NCBI RefSeq assembly: GCF_003462685.1
Contig: NZ_QRVE01000006.1
Coordinates: 39,570-103,569, forward strand
From: Collinsella sp. AF23-4AC
GTDB taxonomy: Bacteria; Actinomycetota; Coriobacteriia; Coriobacteriales; Coriobacteriaceae
Direction of reading: 5' to 3'
Length of the DNA stretch: 64,000 bases
Shown: positions 1-8,584 of the stretch, piece by piece
Position numbering within the stretch: position 1 is the first letter of the stretch
Layout: each line of letters begins with the position of its first letter
Made by a program: the position numbers and the translations under genes
The notes under the pieces: generated by a model
Seen by the model: the letters and a program-made list of their open reading frames with translations, nothing else
The model's database searches: none
Told to the model about the DNA's origin: nothing

Positions 1-20
1 GCGTGAAATAGAAGTCAATG

Positions 21-45
21 AGGCAAAGGGGCTGTCCCTTTGCCT
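21..45. repeat. REP-like palindrome, family A (copy 1)
   Basis: A 10-bp perfect stem (AGGCAAAGGG / CCCTTTGCCT) with the 5-nt loop gctgt. It lies just downstream of the minus-strand uvrA-like stop, so it may also terminate that transcript. The core is shared with copies near 3.1, 35.1 and 36.6 kb. Confidence 0.7.
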
Positions 46-51
46 TGTTGT

Positions 52-2544
52 CTATAGGTAGCGTCCGGTAATGCTCTTGGAGCAGACCGCGATATCCGCC
101 GGCGTGCCGGCGCAGACGATTTGCCCGCCCGCATCGCCACCGCCCGGGCCCATGTCGATCACGTAATCGGCGTTACGGATAAGATCGAGGTCGTGCTCGA
201 TCACGACAACCGTGGCGCCCTTGGCAACAAGGCCGTCAAACACGCTCAGCAACACCTGAACATCGAGCGGATGCAGGCCAATCGTGGGCTCATCAAATAC
301 GAATACGGCATCATCCTGCACGCGGCCCATCTCGCTCGCGAGCTTAAGACGTTGTGCCTCGCCGCCCGAAAGCGCCGGTGTGGGCTCGCCAAGCGTGAGA
401 TAACCCAGGCCCAGGTCGTGCAAGGTCTGCAAGCGCGCCTGCACCTTTTTGAGCCCCACCGTGGCGTCGAGGGCCTCGTCCACACTCATGTCCATGAGCT
501 GCGGCAACGTAAGCAGGCTCTCGTCCTTGCCCTCGCGATGGATATGCGAGGCGGCCTCGGCGTAGCGCGAACCACGGCATGCCGGGCAGACGATCTCGAC
601 GTCGGGCAAAAACTGCACGTCGAGCGATATCGAGCCCGTGCCGTCGCACGTAGGGCAGCGCAAGGCGCCGGTGTTGTAGCTAAAGGCACCCGCCTTGTAG
701 CCGGCCGCCTTGGCCTCGGGCGTACGGGCGAAGGCGCGGCGCAACTCATCATGGATGTCGGCATAAGTCGCCACCGTCGAGCGCACGTTGGCGCCGATGG
801 GCGTGGCGTCAATCAGGTTGGCACGGGCGATGCCCTCGGCATCGATCCAGCGCACATGGCGTGGCAAGCGCTCGCCAGCTGCCTGTGCCTTAAGCGCCGG
901 GATGAGCGTCTCGAGCACGAGCGTCGTCTTACCCGAACCCGAAACGCCCGTTACCGCGACAAGGCGGCCGCGCGGGATATCGACTTCGAGCGGCTTGACG
1001 GTATGGATGGTATCGGTCGCCATACGGATATGGCCCTGGTCGAACATTTCGTCGTCAGTCACCTGCGGACGCAAGCGCTTGGACTCTGAGCGCAAAAACG
1101 GCGCGATGCGACTGCCCTGCGATTGTTCGATCTCGTCTACCGTACCAGCAGCGATCACGTTGCCGCCGCCTGCTCCGGCAACGGGGCCCATCTCGACCAG
1201 ATAATCAGCCTCCGCCAGCACGCGCGTGTCGTGGTCGACAACAACCACGGTGTTGCCGTCATCCACCAGATCGCGCATCACGCCTACCAAGCCGTCGACA
1301 TTGGCAGGATGCAAGCCGATCGAAGGCTCGTCCAGCACATAAAGCACGCCTGTCGATCGGTTGCGCACCACGCGAGCAAGTTGCACGCGCTGGCGCTCAC
1401 CCGTGGAGAGCGTGGCGCCAGCACGATCGAGCGAAAGGTAATCGAGGCCCAAGTCGACCAGGCGACGGGCCGCGCTCAAAAACGAATCGCAGATATCCGT
1501 CGCCATGGGCCGCATCTCGGGCGGCAAGGATGCGGGCACCCCGCGCACCCACTCAATCGCCTCGCCCAGCGTCATGGCCGCCGCCTGCGCCAGATTGATA
1601 CCGCGCACCTGGGGCTGGCGCGCAGCCTCGGAGAGACGCGTGCCACCGCAATCGCGGCATGCTCCCTCGCGCAAAAAGCGAGCAACGCGTTTTAAGCCCT
1701 TATCGTCCTTGACCTTGGCGAGCGCATTCTCAACGGTATAGACGGCGTTGTAATAGGTAAAGTCGAGCGGCGTGGCGCCCTCGCCGTTTTTGGGCACGTA
1801 GAGAATGTGTTTTTTAACCGCCGGGCCGTGGAACACGATGTCGCGCTCTTGAGGCGTGAGCTGGTTAAACGGCACGTCGGTACGCACGCCCATCTCGCCT
1901 GCCACCTGCTTCATCAGATCCCACATGAGCGTGCCCCAGGGAAGGACCGCACCCTCGTTGATGGTCTTTGACTCATCGGGCACCAGGCTCGCCTCGTCCA
2001 CCTCGCGCATGACACCGGTGCCACCACAGGTGGGACACGCACCGCCGCTGTTAAAGGCAAGGTCCTCGGCACTCGGCGCGTAGAACTCGCGACCGCATGC
2101 AGGGCACGTGAGCGACAGGCCCGCAGCCACGTTAAGGCTCGGCTCCACGCGCGCCCCGCAGTGCGGGCACACGTGATGGGCGCAACGGCTAAAGAGCAGA
2201 CGCAGGCTGTTGTTGAGCTCGGTCATGGTACCAAAGGTCGAGCGCACGCCCGGCACGCTGGGGCGCTGATGCAATGCGAGGGCCGCCGGTACGTGCAATA
2301 CCTCGTCCACCTGGGCGTGCTCGGCCTGCGTCAGGCGACGTCGAGTATAGGTGCTGAGTGCTTCCAAGTAGCGACGCGAGCCCTCGGCATAAAGAACCCC
2401 CAGTGCCAGCGAACTCTTGCCCGAACCCGACACGCCGGCAATACCCACGAGCTTTCCCAGCGGGATATCAATATCGATGTCCTTAAGGTTATGGACACGC
2501 GCGCCACGCACCTCGATAGCACTTGGTTGTTGCGACACCGTCAT
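52..2544 (-). CDS. UvrA2-like ABC ATPase (short excinuclease UvrA paralogue)
   Basis: An 830-aa protein with the tandem UvrA layout. The first Walker A (GVSGSGKSS) is at about residue 37 and the first ABC signature (LSTGERQR) near 400. A second Walker A (GVSGSGKTT) lies near 540 and a second signature (LSGGEAQR) near 745. CxxC zinc-binding pairs occur near 126-150, 170 and 650-670. Genuine UvrA1 is about 940-970 aa. The shorter length fits class II UvrA (UvrA2/DrrC-like), which lacks the UvrB-binding region and is linked to DNA-binding drug tolerance. The start MTVSQQ was chosen because its ATG overlaps the stop of the upstream GNAT gene (ATGA) and follows GGAAGGGGAACG. Repair role versus drug protection cannot be decided from sequence. 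Confidence 0.85.
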   Translation of the reverse strand: MTVSQQPSAIEVRGARVHNLKDIDIDIPLGKLVGIAGVSGSGKSSLALGVLYAEGSRRYLEALSTYTRRRLTQAEHAQVDEVLHVPAALALHQRPSVPGVRSTFGTMTELNNSLRLLFSRCAHHVCPHCGARVEPSLNVAAGLSLTCPACGREFYAPSAEDLAFNSGGACPTCGGTGVMREVDEASLVPDESKTINEGAVLPWGTLMWDLMKQVAGEMGVRTDVPFNQLTPQERDIVFHGPAVKKHILYVPKNGEGATPLDFTYYNAVYTVENALAKVKDDKGLKRVARFLREGACRDCGGTRLSEAARQPQVRGINLAQAAAMTLGEAIEWVRGVPASLPPEMRPMATDICDSFLSAARRLVDLGLDYLSLDRAGATLSTGERQRVQLARVVRNRSTGVLYVLDEPSIGLHPANVDGLVGVMRDLVDDGNTVVVVDHDTRVLAEADYLVEMGPVAGAGGGNVIAAGTVDEIEQSQGSRIAPFLRSESKRLRPQVTDDEMFDQGHIRMATDTIHTVKPLEVDIPRGRLVAVTGVSGSGKTTLVLETLIPALKAQAAGERLPRHVRWIDAEGIARANLIDATPIGANVRSTVATYADIHDELRRAFARTPEAKAAGYKAGAFSYNTGALRCPTCDGTGSISLDVQFLPDVEIVCPACRGSRYAEAASHIHREGKDESLLTLPQLMDMSVDEALDATVGLKKVQARLQTLHDLGLGYLTLGEPTPALSGGEAQRLKLASEMGRVQDDAVFVFDEPTIGLHPLDVQVLLSVFDGLVAKGATVVVIEHDLDLIRNADYVIDMGPGGGDAGGQIVCAGTPADIAVCSKSITGRYL

Positions 2545-3098
2545 CGTTCCCCTTCCGCCTGCCTGCGCCAGTCTTCGCAGGTCAAATACGTAAAGCACTC
2601 AGTACGCACATCGCCCATAAGCTCGCAGGGCACGTCGCGCTCAACGTGATGCGGCGCAAATCCACACTTTTGCTGAACGCGTAATGACTTGCTATTGCCC
2701 TCGTAGTATCCGCACCAAAGTGCCTTGCAGCCAAGCGTTTCGAACGCATAACGCTGCATGGCTCGCACCGCTTCGGGGGCAAAGCCTCGACCCCAGAACG
2801 GCTTAGCGACCCAATACCCCACCTCGAGTTCGAGCCCAGCGCTTTGGCTGTTCGACTCGCAGCGAGGAGGCATGAGCCCGATGCTGCCCACGGGCTCGTC
2901 TGTCGCAGTCAGGCAAACGGCAAAGGTATGGGGCGCCGTAAAGACCGTTCGAATGATCTCCCTGCTCTCCTCAACGCTTCGATGGGGCGGCCAGCCCGCA
3001 GCCGGCCCCACGTCCGGGTCGCTCGCATATGCAAACAGGCTCTCCGCATCCGTCTCGCGCCACGGGCGAAGCGTCAAGCGCTCGGTATGAATCACCAT
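2541..3098 (-). CDS. GNAT N-acetyltransferase, RimJ/RimL-like
   Basis: A 185-aa protein beginning MVIHTERLTLRPWRETDA, the standard opening of the RimJ/RimL subgroup of GNAT enzymes. These transfer acetyl from acetyl-CoA to a protein N-terminus or small amine. The acetyl-CoA-binding region (VAKPFWGRGFAPEAVRAM, matching the R/QxxGxG/A pattern) is near residues 94-110. The start is preceded by GAGAGG. Its stop overlaps the start of the UvrA-like gene by 4 bp, so the two are translationally coupled. The substrate is unknown. Company with a UvrA2-like and a TetM-like gene makes antibiotic modification possible but unproven. Confidence 0.85.
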   Translation of the reverse strand: MVIHTERLTLRPWRETDAESLFAYASDPDVGPAAGWPPHRSVEESREIIRTVFTAPHTFAVCLTATDEPVGSIGLMPPRCESNSQSAGLELEVGYWVAKPFWGRGFAPEAVRAMQRYAFETLGCKALWCGYYEGNSKSLRVQQKCGFAPHHVERDVPCELMGDVRTECFTYLTCEDWRRQAEGER

Positions 3099-3120
3099 AA
3101 TTCAGCCTCTCAAATATCGA

Positions 3121-3150
3121 TGTGACAAAGGGGCTGTCCCTTTGTCACAT
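3121..3150. repeat. REP-like palindrome, family A (copy 2)
   Basis: A perfect 12-bp stem (TGTGACAAAGGG / CCCTTTGTCACA) around loop gctgt. It sits between two minus-strand genes, downstream of the TetM-like gene's end is 3203 so it may terminate that transcript. It is almost identical to the copy at 35128-35158. Confidence 0.8.
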
Positions 3151-3202
3151 AGCCCCATAGTCAACTCCGTCAAGAACTAGAGGACCTGAAAATCTACCAT
3201 TT

Positions 3203-5215
3203 CTACCCCGTCCCCCAATGGCAGAAGAAGTCGGAATCGGCAGGACGATAGGGGCGGAAGGTGGTGGGATCGATCTTTACGTGCGCCGCGGCGGGTACGT
3301 CGTACCATTTGACCGTGTAGCCGGCGCCGTGAGAGCAAAAGACCGAGTCGGGCGTGTTGGGCAGATCGGCCTCGGGCTCATAGGCGACCGCCTCGATGAC
3401 GCGCTCGGCATCGTGGCATGCCGCATAGCCGGCGAACTCTAGGTACAGATGTCCGCGACCGCTCGTGTAGGCAGCCACCTCCAGCGCATAATCCTGCACC
3501 TCGGATGCCGGCACGCGACCCACAAGCTTCGCCCGGTCTCCCGCCATCGTCGGCGGCTCGTACTCGGCACCCATGCGCGTGGCATCCGAGAGCGCCCGGC
3601 CCACGCACTCCCCCGGCACCTCGAGCTCAAAGTGGTACCACGGCTCCAGCAGCACGGCTGCGCCGGCCTTACGCGCCTGCATGAGTCCTTGGCGAATCGC
3701 ACGGTACGTGGCCTGACGAAAATCACCGCCCTCGGTGTGTTTGGCATGCGCACGGCCGCCCGTGAGCGTAATGCGCACATCGGTGATGGGCGAGCCGGTC
3801 AGCACGCCCAGGTGATCGCGCTCCATGGCGTTGGTGAGTGCCAAACGCTGCCAGTTAAGATCGAGCTCGTCGGTCGAGGTCACGGTGCCAAACTGCACGC
3901 CCGAACCTGCTGGCAACGGCTCCAGGCGCAGATGTACCTCGGCATAGTGGCGCAGCGGCTCAAAGTGGCCCACGCCCTCGACCGGCTGCGAGATCGTCTC
4001 CTTATAGAGAATGCCGCCGGGCTCAAACCCAACCGTAAGATCAAAGCGATCAGCCAACACCCGCTGCACGACCTCGAGTTGCACGGCGCCCATCAGCTGC
4101 AAATGAATCTGCTCAAGATGCGTATTCCAGCTTACGCCGAGCATGGGATCTTCGTCCGCCAGCTCAGTCAGTGCTTTGAACACCGCGTGGACATCGTGTT
4201 CGCCCGGAAGCACCGTATAGGTGAGGACCGGCGCAATGACGGGCGCATCGCCTGCGGGCTCCGCGCCCAAGGCGTCCCCCGGGCGAACGTGCACAAGACC
4301 CGTCACGGCACAAATACCGCCAGCAGCAACTTCTTGGGCAAGCTCATACTTCTCGCCGTTATAGATGCGTACTTGATCGACCTTCTGCTCCCATGCCTCG
4401 GCACCGGAACGTCCGTCAATCATCTGCTTGGCGTGCAGCGTGCCGCCGGTCACTTTAACCCAAGCCAAACGCTCGCCGCGATCCCCGCGGCTGACACGAT
4501 AGACGCGCGCGGCAAACTCCGGGAGCCACGCCTGCTCACGCATCAGCGCGCATATTCCATCCAGCAGCTCGTCAACGCCTTGGTCCTTGAGCGCCGAGCC
4601 GGCAAAGCAGGGAAAGAGCTTGCGCTCGGCAACCATGCGCGACAGCGTTGCGACAGAAAGCTCACCCGCTTCAAGAAACTCCTCGAGTGCCGCCTCGTCC
4701 AACGCAGCAGCATCCTCCTGAACGGCACCGCCCGTCAGCAGCTCGTTGGCATCCAGGCAGCCTTCGGAAAGACGTTGCCCCAGCTGTGCCAGCAAAACAT
4801 CGTGACCGGGATTCTCCAAATCGATCTTGTTGATAAAGATGAACGTCGGGATGTCATAGCGCGCAAGCAGGCGCCACAGGGTTTCGGTGTGCCCCTGCAC
4901 GCCATCGTTGGCGCCCACAACCAAAATCGCATAGTCGAGCGCGCGCAGTGTGCGCTCTGCCTCGGCAGAAAAATCGACATGCCCTGGTGCATCCACGAGC
5001 ATGACGTGGGTATCGCCGTGGTCGAGCACGGCCTGCGACGAGAAGATCGTAATGCCGCGTTCGCGCTCGATCGCGTTCGTATCCAGATGCGAATCGCCAT
5101 CGTCCACGCGGCCGCGCTTGCGAATGCGACCCGCGTTGAACAGCATGGCCTCGGCCAGCGTGGTCTTGCCGGCATCGACATGCGCCAAGATTCCAACGAC
5201 CGCTTGCTTCGACAT
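3203..5215 (-). CDS. TetM/TetO-like ribosomal protection GTPase (EF-G-like)
   Basis: A 670-aa translational GTPase. G1 is AHVDAGKTT (about residues 10-18), G3 is DAPGHVDF (about 75) and G4 is NKID (about 131). The pattern VLAHVDAGKTTL..FINKID..LFPCFAGSA and the EF-G-like domains II-V follow Tet(M)/Tet(O), which are about 640 aa and release tetracycline from the ribosome. It is divergent from textbook Tet(M), so resistance is not implied; many Gram-positives carry such chromosomal relatives. The ATG at 5215 was chosen because AGGAG sits 5 nt upstream and homology begins there. The longer reading frame upstream looks non-coding. Confidence 0.8.
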   Translation of the reverse strand: MSKQAVVGILAHVDAGKTTLAEAMLFNAGRIRKRGRVDDGDSHLDTNAIERERGITIFSSQAVLDHGDTHVMLVDAPGHVDFSAEAERTLRALDYAILVVGANDGVQGHTETLWRLLARYDIPTFIFINKIDLENPGHDVLLAQLGQRLSEGCLDANELLTGGAVQEDAAALDEAALEEFLEAGELSVATLSRMVAERKLFPCFAGSALKDQGVDELLDGICALMREQAWLPEFAARVYRVSRGDRGERLAWVKVTGGTLHAKQMIDGRSGAEAWEQKVDQVRIYNGEKYELAQEVAAGGICAVTGLVHVRPGDALGAEPAGDAPVIAPVLTYTVLPGEHDVHAVFKALTELADEDPMLGVSWNTHLEQIHLQLMGAVQLEVVQRVLADRFDLTVGFEPGGILYKETISQPVEGVGHFEPLRHYAEVHLRLEPLPAGSGVQFGTVTSTDELDLNWQRLALTNAMERDHLGVLTGSPITDVRITLTGGRAHAKHTEGGDFRQATYRAIRQGLMQARKAGAAVLLEPWYHFELEVPGECVGRALSDATRMGAEYEPPTMAGDRAKLVGRVPASEVQDYALEVAAYTSGRGHLYLEFAGYAACHDAERVIEAVAYEPEADLPNTPDSVFCSHGAGYTVKWYDVPAAAHVKIDPTTFRPYRPADSDFFCHWGTG

Positions 5216-5458
5216 GGCTCTCCTCTTATTACAAGCCCATCGCACGCGGCAACGGGCGTTCACGCTCCACACTGGATGATACAATTTACGAGCCGGCGGG
5301 CGAAGCGGGCCCTATCCCCCGACCGAGCTCATCGCCCTGCGTTGCCGCGCGGCGATTTTCGTAGGTTCGCGCCTTGCGAAAGCCGGCACCCCCCCCCTGT
5401 CTGCCCGGGCCCATCTAGGGCAGTAACAACGCGAGCCTCACAACAGCGAGGAGCCACC

Positions 5459-5884
5459 ATGAAGGCATTGCTCAACGAGTTCAAGGAATTCATCAACCGC
5501 GGCAACGTGATAGACATGGCCGTCGGCGTGATTATCGGCGGCGCATTTACCTCTATCGTGACCTCGCTTACCGATAGCATCATCAACCCGCTTATCTCCG
5601 TGATTGCCGGCGGCAGCGCCACTGAGATCTCGGGGCTGGTAGTGCCGGGCACCAATATCGACTTTGGTGCGTTTATCGGCGCATGCATCAACTTTTTGAT
5701 TGTGGCGGCGATCGTCTTTGCCATCGTCAAGGCCTTCAACAAGGCGCAGGAAATTGGAGACAAGCTCGCCGGCGCCACCGCCGAGGAAGACGCACCGGCA
5801 CCCGTCTGCCCGTATTGCCTGGAAGAGGTGCACGAAGGCGCGACCAAGTGTTGCCACTGCGGAAGCGAGCTGCCCAAGGAGTAG
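5459..5884 (+). CDS. mscL: Large-conductance mechanosensitive channel MscL with C-terminal zinc ribbon
   Basis: A 141-aa inner-membrane channel. The N-terminal helix and TM1 (EFKEFINRGNVIDMAVGVIIG) are the MscL signature. TM2 (FIGACINFLIVAAIVFAIV) spans about residues 64-84. The family opens under membrane tension to release osmolytes. After the usual cytoplasmic helix the protein continues into CPYC..CCHCG (about residues 117-137), a rubredoxin-like zinc ribbon that standard MscL lacks. GAGGAG precedes the ATG. A strong bidirectional hairpin follows. Confidence 0.93.
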   Translation: MKALLNEFKEFINRGNVIDMAVGVIIGGAFTSIVTSLTDSIINPLISVIAGGSATEISGLVVPGTNIDFGAFIGACINFLIVAAIVFAIVKAFNKAQEIGDKLAGATAEEDAPAPVCPYCLEEVHEGATKCCHCGSELPKE

Positions 5885-5942
5885 CGGCCGAGATATGGCA
5901 CTCGCCCGAGAACGCTGAACACCTCACTCATCGCGATCAACC

Positions 5943-5969
5943 AAAAATGGCCCCGCTCGGGGTCATTTT
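5943..5969. terminator. Bidirectional terminator between mscL and a GNAT gene
   Basis: Stem AAAATGGCCCCG / CGGGGTCATTTT (one G-T wobble) with a 2-nt loop and A/T tracts on both sides, between convergent genes. Confidence 0.85.
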
Positions 5970-6003
5970 CGTTCGCGCGAATTGTTGATACGCGCCCTTG
6001 CTC

Positions 6004-6492
6004 TTATGCCTCGCGCAGCCAATCAAACGCGACGCGCGGCGTACCGTCCGACACATATACGATACCGGCGCGCTTAAACCCCGCCTTAATACTCGCGCCT
6101 TGCATGGGCAGGTTATCCTGATGCGTGTCGATACGCAGGTGGTTGGCGCGCTCCTTGGCAAAGGCAAACATCGCAGCCGCGATGCCGTGCGCGGTGCCAT
6201 CGGACGCCACACGGTGCAGCACGGCGTACGGAGTGTCGCTGCGCCATTGACCGTCCTCAATGACGTCATAGCACTCGTCCGGACCCGGTAAAAAGGCAAA
6301 CGTCGCCACCACGCGACCGTCGACTTCGCACACATAACTGCCACCAGCGGCAATATCGGCAGCCAGTTGCTCGGCCGAAGGCGTGCCCTCGGGCCACTGC
6401 GTGGCGTTGCCATGCGCGCGCATAAAGGCGCGGGCCACGTCATAGATAGCCATGACGGCGGGAGTGTCGGTATCGAGGGTTTTTCTGATCAT
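6004..6492 (-). CDS. GNAT N-acetyltransferase
   Basis: A 162-aa single-domain protein beginning MIRKTLDTDTPAVMAIYDVARAFM. It has the GNAT strand pattern (VCEVDGRVVATFAFLPG near 55-70) and a helix A region (GTAHGIAAAMFAFAKE) near 103. Its substrate is unknown. GTG at 6495 is an alternative start directly before the ATG; GAGGTCGCC precedes both. It is divergent from the small zinc-finger gene, and a 9-bp inverted repeat lies in the shared promoter region. Confidence 0.8.
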   Translation of the reverse strand: MIRKTLDTDTPAVMAIYDVARAFMRAHGNATQWPEGTPSAEQLAADIAAGGSYVCEVDGRVVATFAFLPGPDECYDVIEDGQWRSDTPYAVLHRVASDGTAHGIAAAMFAFAKERANHLRIDTHQDNLPMQGASIKAGFKRAGIVYVSDGTPRVAFDWLREA

Positions 6493-6513
6493 CACGCGGC
6501 GACCTCACGTTTA

Positions 6514-6545
6514 TTGGTATCACTTTGATTGAGCAATGATACCAA
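6514..6545. promoter_or_regulatory. Candidate operator in divergent promoter region
   Basis: Perfect inverted repeat TTGGTATCA / TGATACCAA separated by 14 bp, centred between the GNAT gene (minus) and the small zinc-finger protein (plus). No recognisable regulator lies beside it. Confidence 0.4.
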
Positions 6546-6569
6546 CGTTTTGAGAAGGGCGCGAAGCAG

Positions 6570-6866
6570 ATGGGAAGCAAAAAGCGAGCCGCCTGGTCAA
6601 AGGCCAAAAGCGAGTTTTTAGGCGCTGCCACCGGCGGCGATATGAGCGACCTGTTTGCACGCGAGGACGAGCGCCGCGACGCCCTGGACGCCGAGCGCGA
6701 TGAAGCTTGGCGCTACAAGTCGTGCGAGCGCAAAAACCGTTACGACACGCGTGCCGAGGCCGAGGCCGTTATGGCCGACTGCGAAAACCGCGGACGCCGC
6801 GGGCTGGCCTGCTACAAATGCGAATACTGCGGCGGCTGGCACCTGACGTCGCACCCTTGGAAATAG
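6570..6866 (+). CDS. Small conserved-looking protein with C-terminal zinc finger
   Basis: A 98-aa acidic and basic protein. The N-terminal half is charged and helical (DLFAREDERRDALDAERDEAWRY is split around residues 26-48). The C-terminus carries CYKCEYCGGWHLT, in which two or three cysteines and a histidine could form a small zinc knuckle. Similar CxxC-GGWHLT tails are common in short phage and actinobacterial proteins of unknown role. GAAGGG lies 11 nt before the ATG. Function unknown. Confidence 0.65.
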   Translation: MGSKKRAAWSKAKSEFLGAATGGDMSDLFAREDERRDALDAERDEAWRYKSCERKNRYDTRAEAEAVMADCENRGRRGLACYKCEYCGGWHLTSHPWK

Positions 6867-6914
6867 GCCCCGCATCGACACGGCACCGATGGAGCGTCAA
6901 CCATCGTACGCAAG

Positions 6915-7619
6915 CTACGGGCGCGGCGGCACCAAAACATCGTAGCGAACGGCCTTGCCCGCAAGCTGATAGCTCGGCTTAACGCCGGCAAGCAGTGGCC
7001 CCTTCACCGGCCGTTTGATAACGACCTTGCGCGGCCGCACCGCAAGCGCGGCTTCGACCAGCGCCTCCTCATCGGCACACGGCTGCTCCAGATGGTGCAA
7101 GAGTTGGAACTTCTTTTTCACCGCCGCGCTCTTGGTGCGCTCGGGAAACATGGGGTCCAGATACACCACGTCGGGAGCCGCGAGCTCGCCCTGCCCGATC
7201 AACTCAGCTGCATGGCGAAGGCCGGCAATACTGTCCTCGCCCGCATGTAAGCGCATGCGTGACACGGCAGCCGCAAGCGCCGGATCATCTGCCGCGCGAT
7301 CCAGGGCATCCTGAAGCAGCGCCGCGATCACGCAATCCTGCTCATACAGATCGACGGTAAAGCCCGCGGCCGCCAACAGCAGCGAATCCTCGCCAAAGCC
7401 TGCCGTGGCATCAATCGCCCATGGGCACTCGATGCCTTTTGCGCGCGCAGCCTTTACCAACAGCTCTTGCTGCAGACGGCCCTGCTTGAGCCGCGGAAGC
7501 ATGCGGTCAAAATCGGCACGCAGCTCCATCGTGCCGTCGGTGAGCGTGAGGCCCTCGGACTTCCCGATCAGCTCAAGCCCCGCGGCCCGAGCAACAGAAA
7601 AGGGATCGATGACGCCCAT
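6915..7619 (-). CDS. rsmJ: 16S rRNA (guanine-1516-N2)-methyltransferase RsmJ-like
   Basis: A 234-aa class I SAM methyltransferase. The SAM motif IDATAGFGEDSLLLAAAG (near 74-90), the catalytic-type motif VVYLDPMFPERTKSAAVKKK (near 150-168) and the VVIKRPVKGPLLAG segment near 200 match the RsmJ/YhiQ family, which methylates G1516 of 16S rRNA. The ATG at 7619 is preferred over the upstream GTG because AAGGAG lies 5 nt before it. It is monocistronic. Confidence 0.85.
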   Translation of the reverse strand: MGVIDPFSVARAAGLELIGKSEGLTLTDGTMELRADFDRMLPRLKQGRLQQELLVKAARAKGIECPWAIDATAGFGEDSLLLAAAGFTVDLYEQDCVIAALLQDALDRAADDPALAAAVSRMRLHAGEDSIAGLRHAAELIGQGELAAPDVVYLDPMFPERTKSAAVKKKFQLLHHLEQPCADEEALVEAALAVRPRKVVIKRPVKGPLLAGVKPSYQLAGKAVRYDVLVPPRP

Positions 7620-7682
7620 GGGCACTCCTTAGCAAGCAAAACGAATACGCGAGTGCCGTTTATGCCAGCACCCAACCGTCCG

Positions 7683-7826
7683 CTATTGTCCCACATGCGA
7701 CATGGCCCACAGCATCGCAATGCAAAGCACCGCCATCAATCCCGTGCACACGGCAGCGATCACAGAATCACCCATGCGCCTTCCCAACGACTGCGGCTCA
7801 CGCACTTGCCCTGCTCCGTACATCAT
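7683..7826 (-). CDS. 47-aa single-pass membrane protein
   Basis: MMYGAGQVREPQSLGRR is followed by a hydrophobic segment (about residues 21-43, SVIAAVCTGLMAVLCIAMLWA) and a four-residue tail. AAGGAGG ends 4 nt before the ATG, so this start is much better supported than any further upstream. Function unknown. It lies just upstream of rsmJ on the same strand and divergent from another small membrane protein. Confidence 0.6.
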   Translation of the reverse strand: MMYGAGQVREPQSLGRRMGDSVIAAVCTGLMAVLCIAMLWAMSHVGQ

Positions 7827-8055
7827 GACTCCTCCTTGAGACCAGCTCCTTGTTACGGCCTCATCATCGCAGCGCCGCACATGGGCTGCCATCGATTTGG
7901 CTTACGTCCAGCTTTCCTTTTTGAAAGGTTGGACCGTACAGGCAAGAGACGCTTTCAAACGCATGCATCGCCCCGTTGAACTACAATGTGCTTCACGATA
8001 TGTGCCGCAACCTGGGTGCGACAGATTCTCCGCGCCCGCATCGAAAGGACCAGCT

Positions 8056-8457
8056 ATGAGCGCCGCTCGCAAGACACTCAAAATCCTTGCCCTGATTTAT
8101 TTTGTTCTGGGCATCGCCAGTCTCGTCATTGGAATCGCCGGCATCGCGACCGGCAACCTCGATTCCACGTACGGGTCGAACGCCATGCTCGCCGCGGTCG
8201 TGCTGGTCGCCAAGGGCCTCATCGATCTCGCCGCAGGTGTTGCGGGCATCAAGGGCGCCAACAAGCCTTCGCAGGTGGATGCTGCGTTTAAGCTCGGCAT
8301 CGTTGCCGCAATCGCCACGATTGCGCAGGCCGCGCTCACGCTTCCCGCGCTCGGCGGCAGCGCCGTCAATATCGTCGCCTTTGTCATCGTGGTGTACGAC
8401 CTGTTCTTTGTTCAGCAGGCACACGCCGTTAAGGCCGAGAACAAGGACCGCCTGTAA
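8056..8457 (+). CDS. Four-TM integral membrane protein, unknown function
   Basis: A 133-aa protein with about four hydrophobic helices: residues 8-30, 44-62, 77-97 and 100-120. Loops are short and the tail is charged (AVKAENKDRL). AAAGGA precedes the ATG by 8 nt. An excellent rho-independent terminator follows, so it is a single-gene unit. No family was recognised; the organisation resembles small DUF membrane proteins of Coriobacteriia. Confidence 0.75.
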   Translation: MSAARKTLKILALIYFVLGIASLVIGIAGIATGNLDSTYGSNAMLAAVVLVAKGLIDLAAGVAGIKGANKPSQVDAAFKLGIVAAIATIAQAALTLPALGGSAVNIVAFVIVVYDLFFVQQAHAVKAENKDRL

Positions 8458-8495
8458 GCGCTCGCTTCTCATAACCTCTGCAGCCAAGCAACTAA

Positions 8496-8531
8496 AAAGG
8501 GCCGATCGCGCATCTCCGCGGTCGGCCCTTT
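8496..8531 (+). terminator. Rho-independent terminator
   Basis: A 15-bp stem (AAAGGGCCGATCGCG / CGCGGTCGGCCCTTT, one wobble pair) with a 6-nt loop, 38 bp after the four-TM gene. Confidence 0.85.
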
Positions 8532-8547
8532 GCGTTTGCCCAGATAA

Positions 8548-8584
8548 AACCTGCCAAAATAAACCTGTCCCTTTTTGGTAGGTT
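8548..8584. repeat. Palindrome over the rlmA stop codon
   Basis: Arms AACCTGCCAAAA and TTTTTGGTAGGTT enclose cctgtccc, a core reminiscent of the family A palindromes. It overlaps the rlmA stop codon and probably ends that minus-strand transcript. Confidence 0.5.

Noticed and set aside
3449..5884. Very long plus-strand open frame running into mscL
   Set aside because: It is the antisense of the TetM-like gene fused by chance to mscL; only the MscL part has family motifs and a ribosome site.
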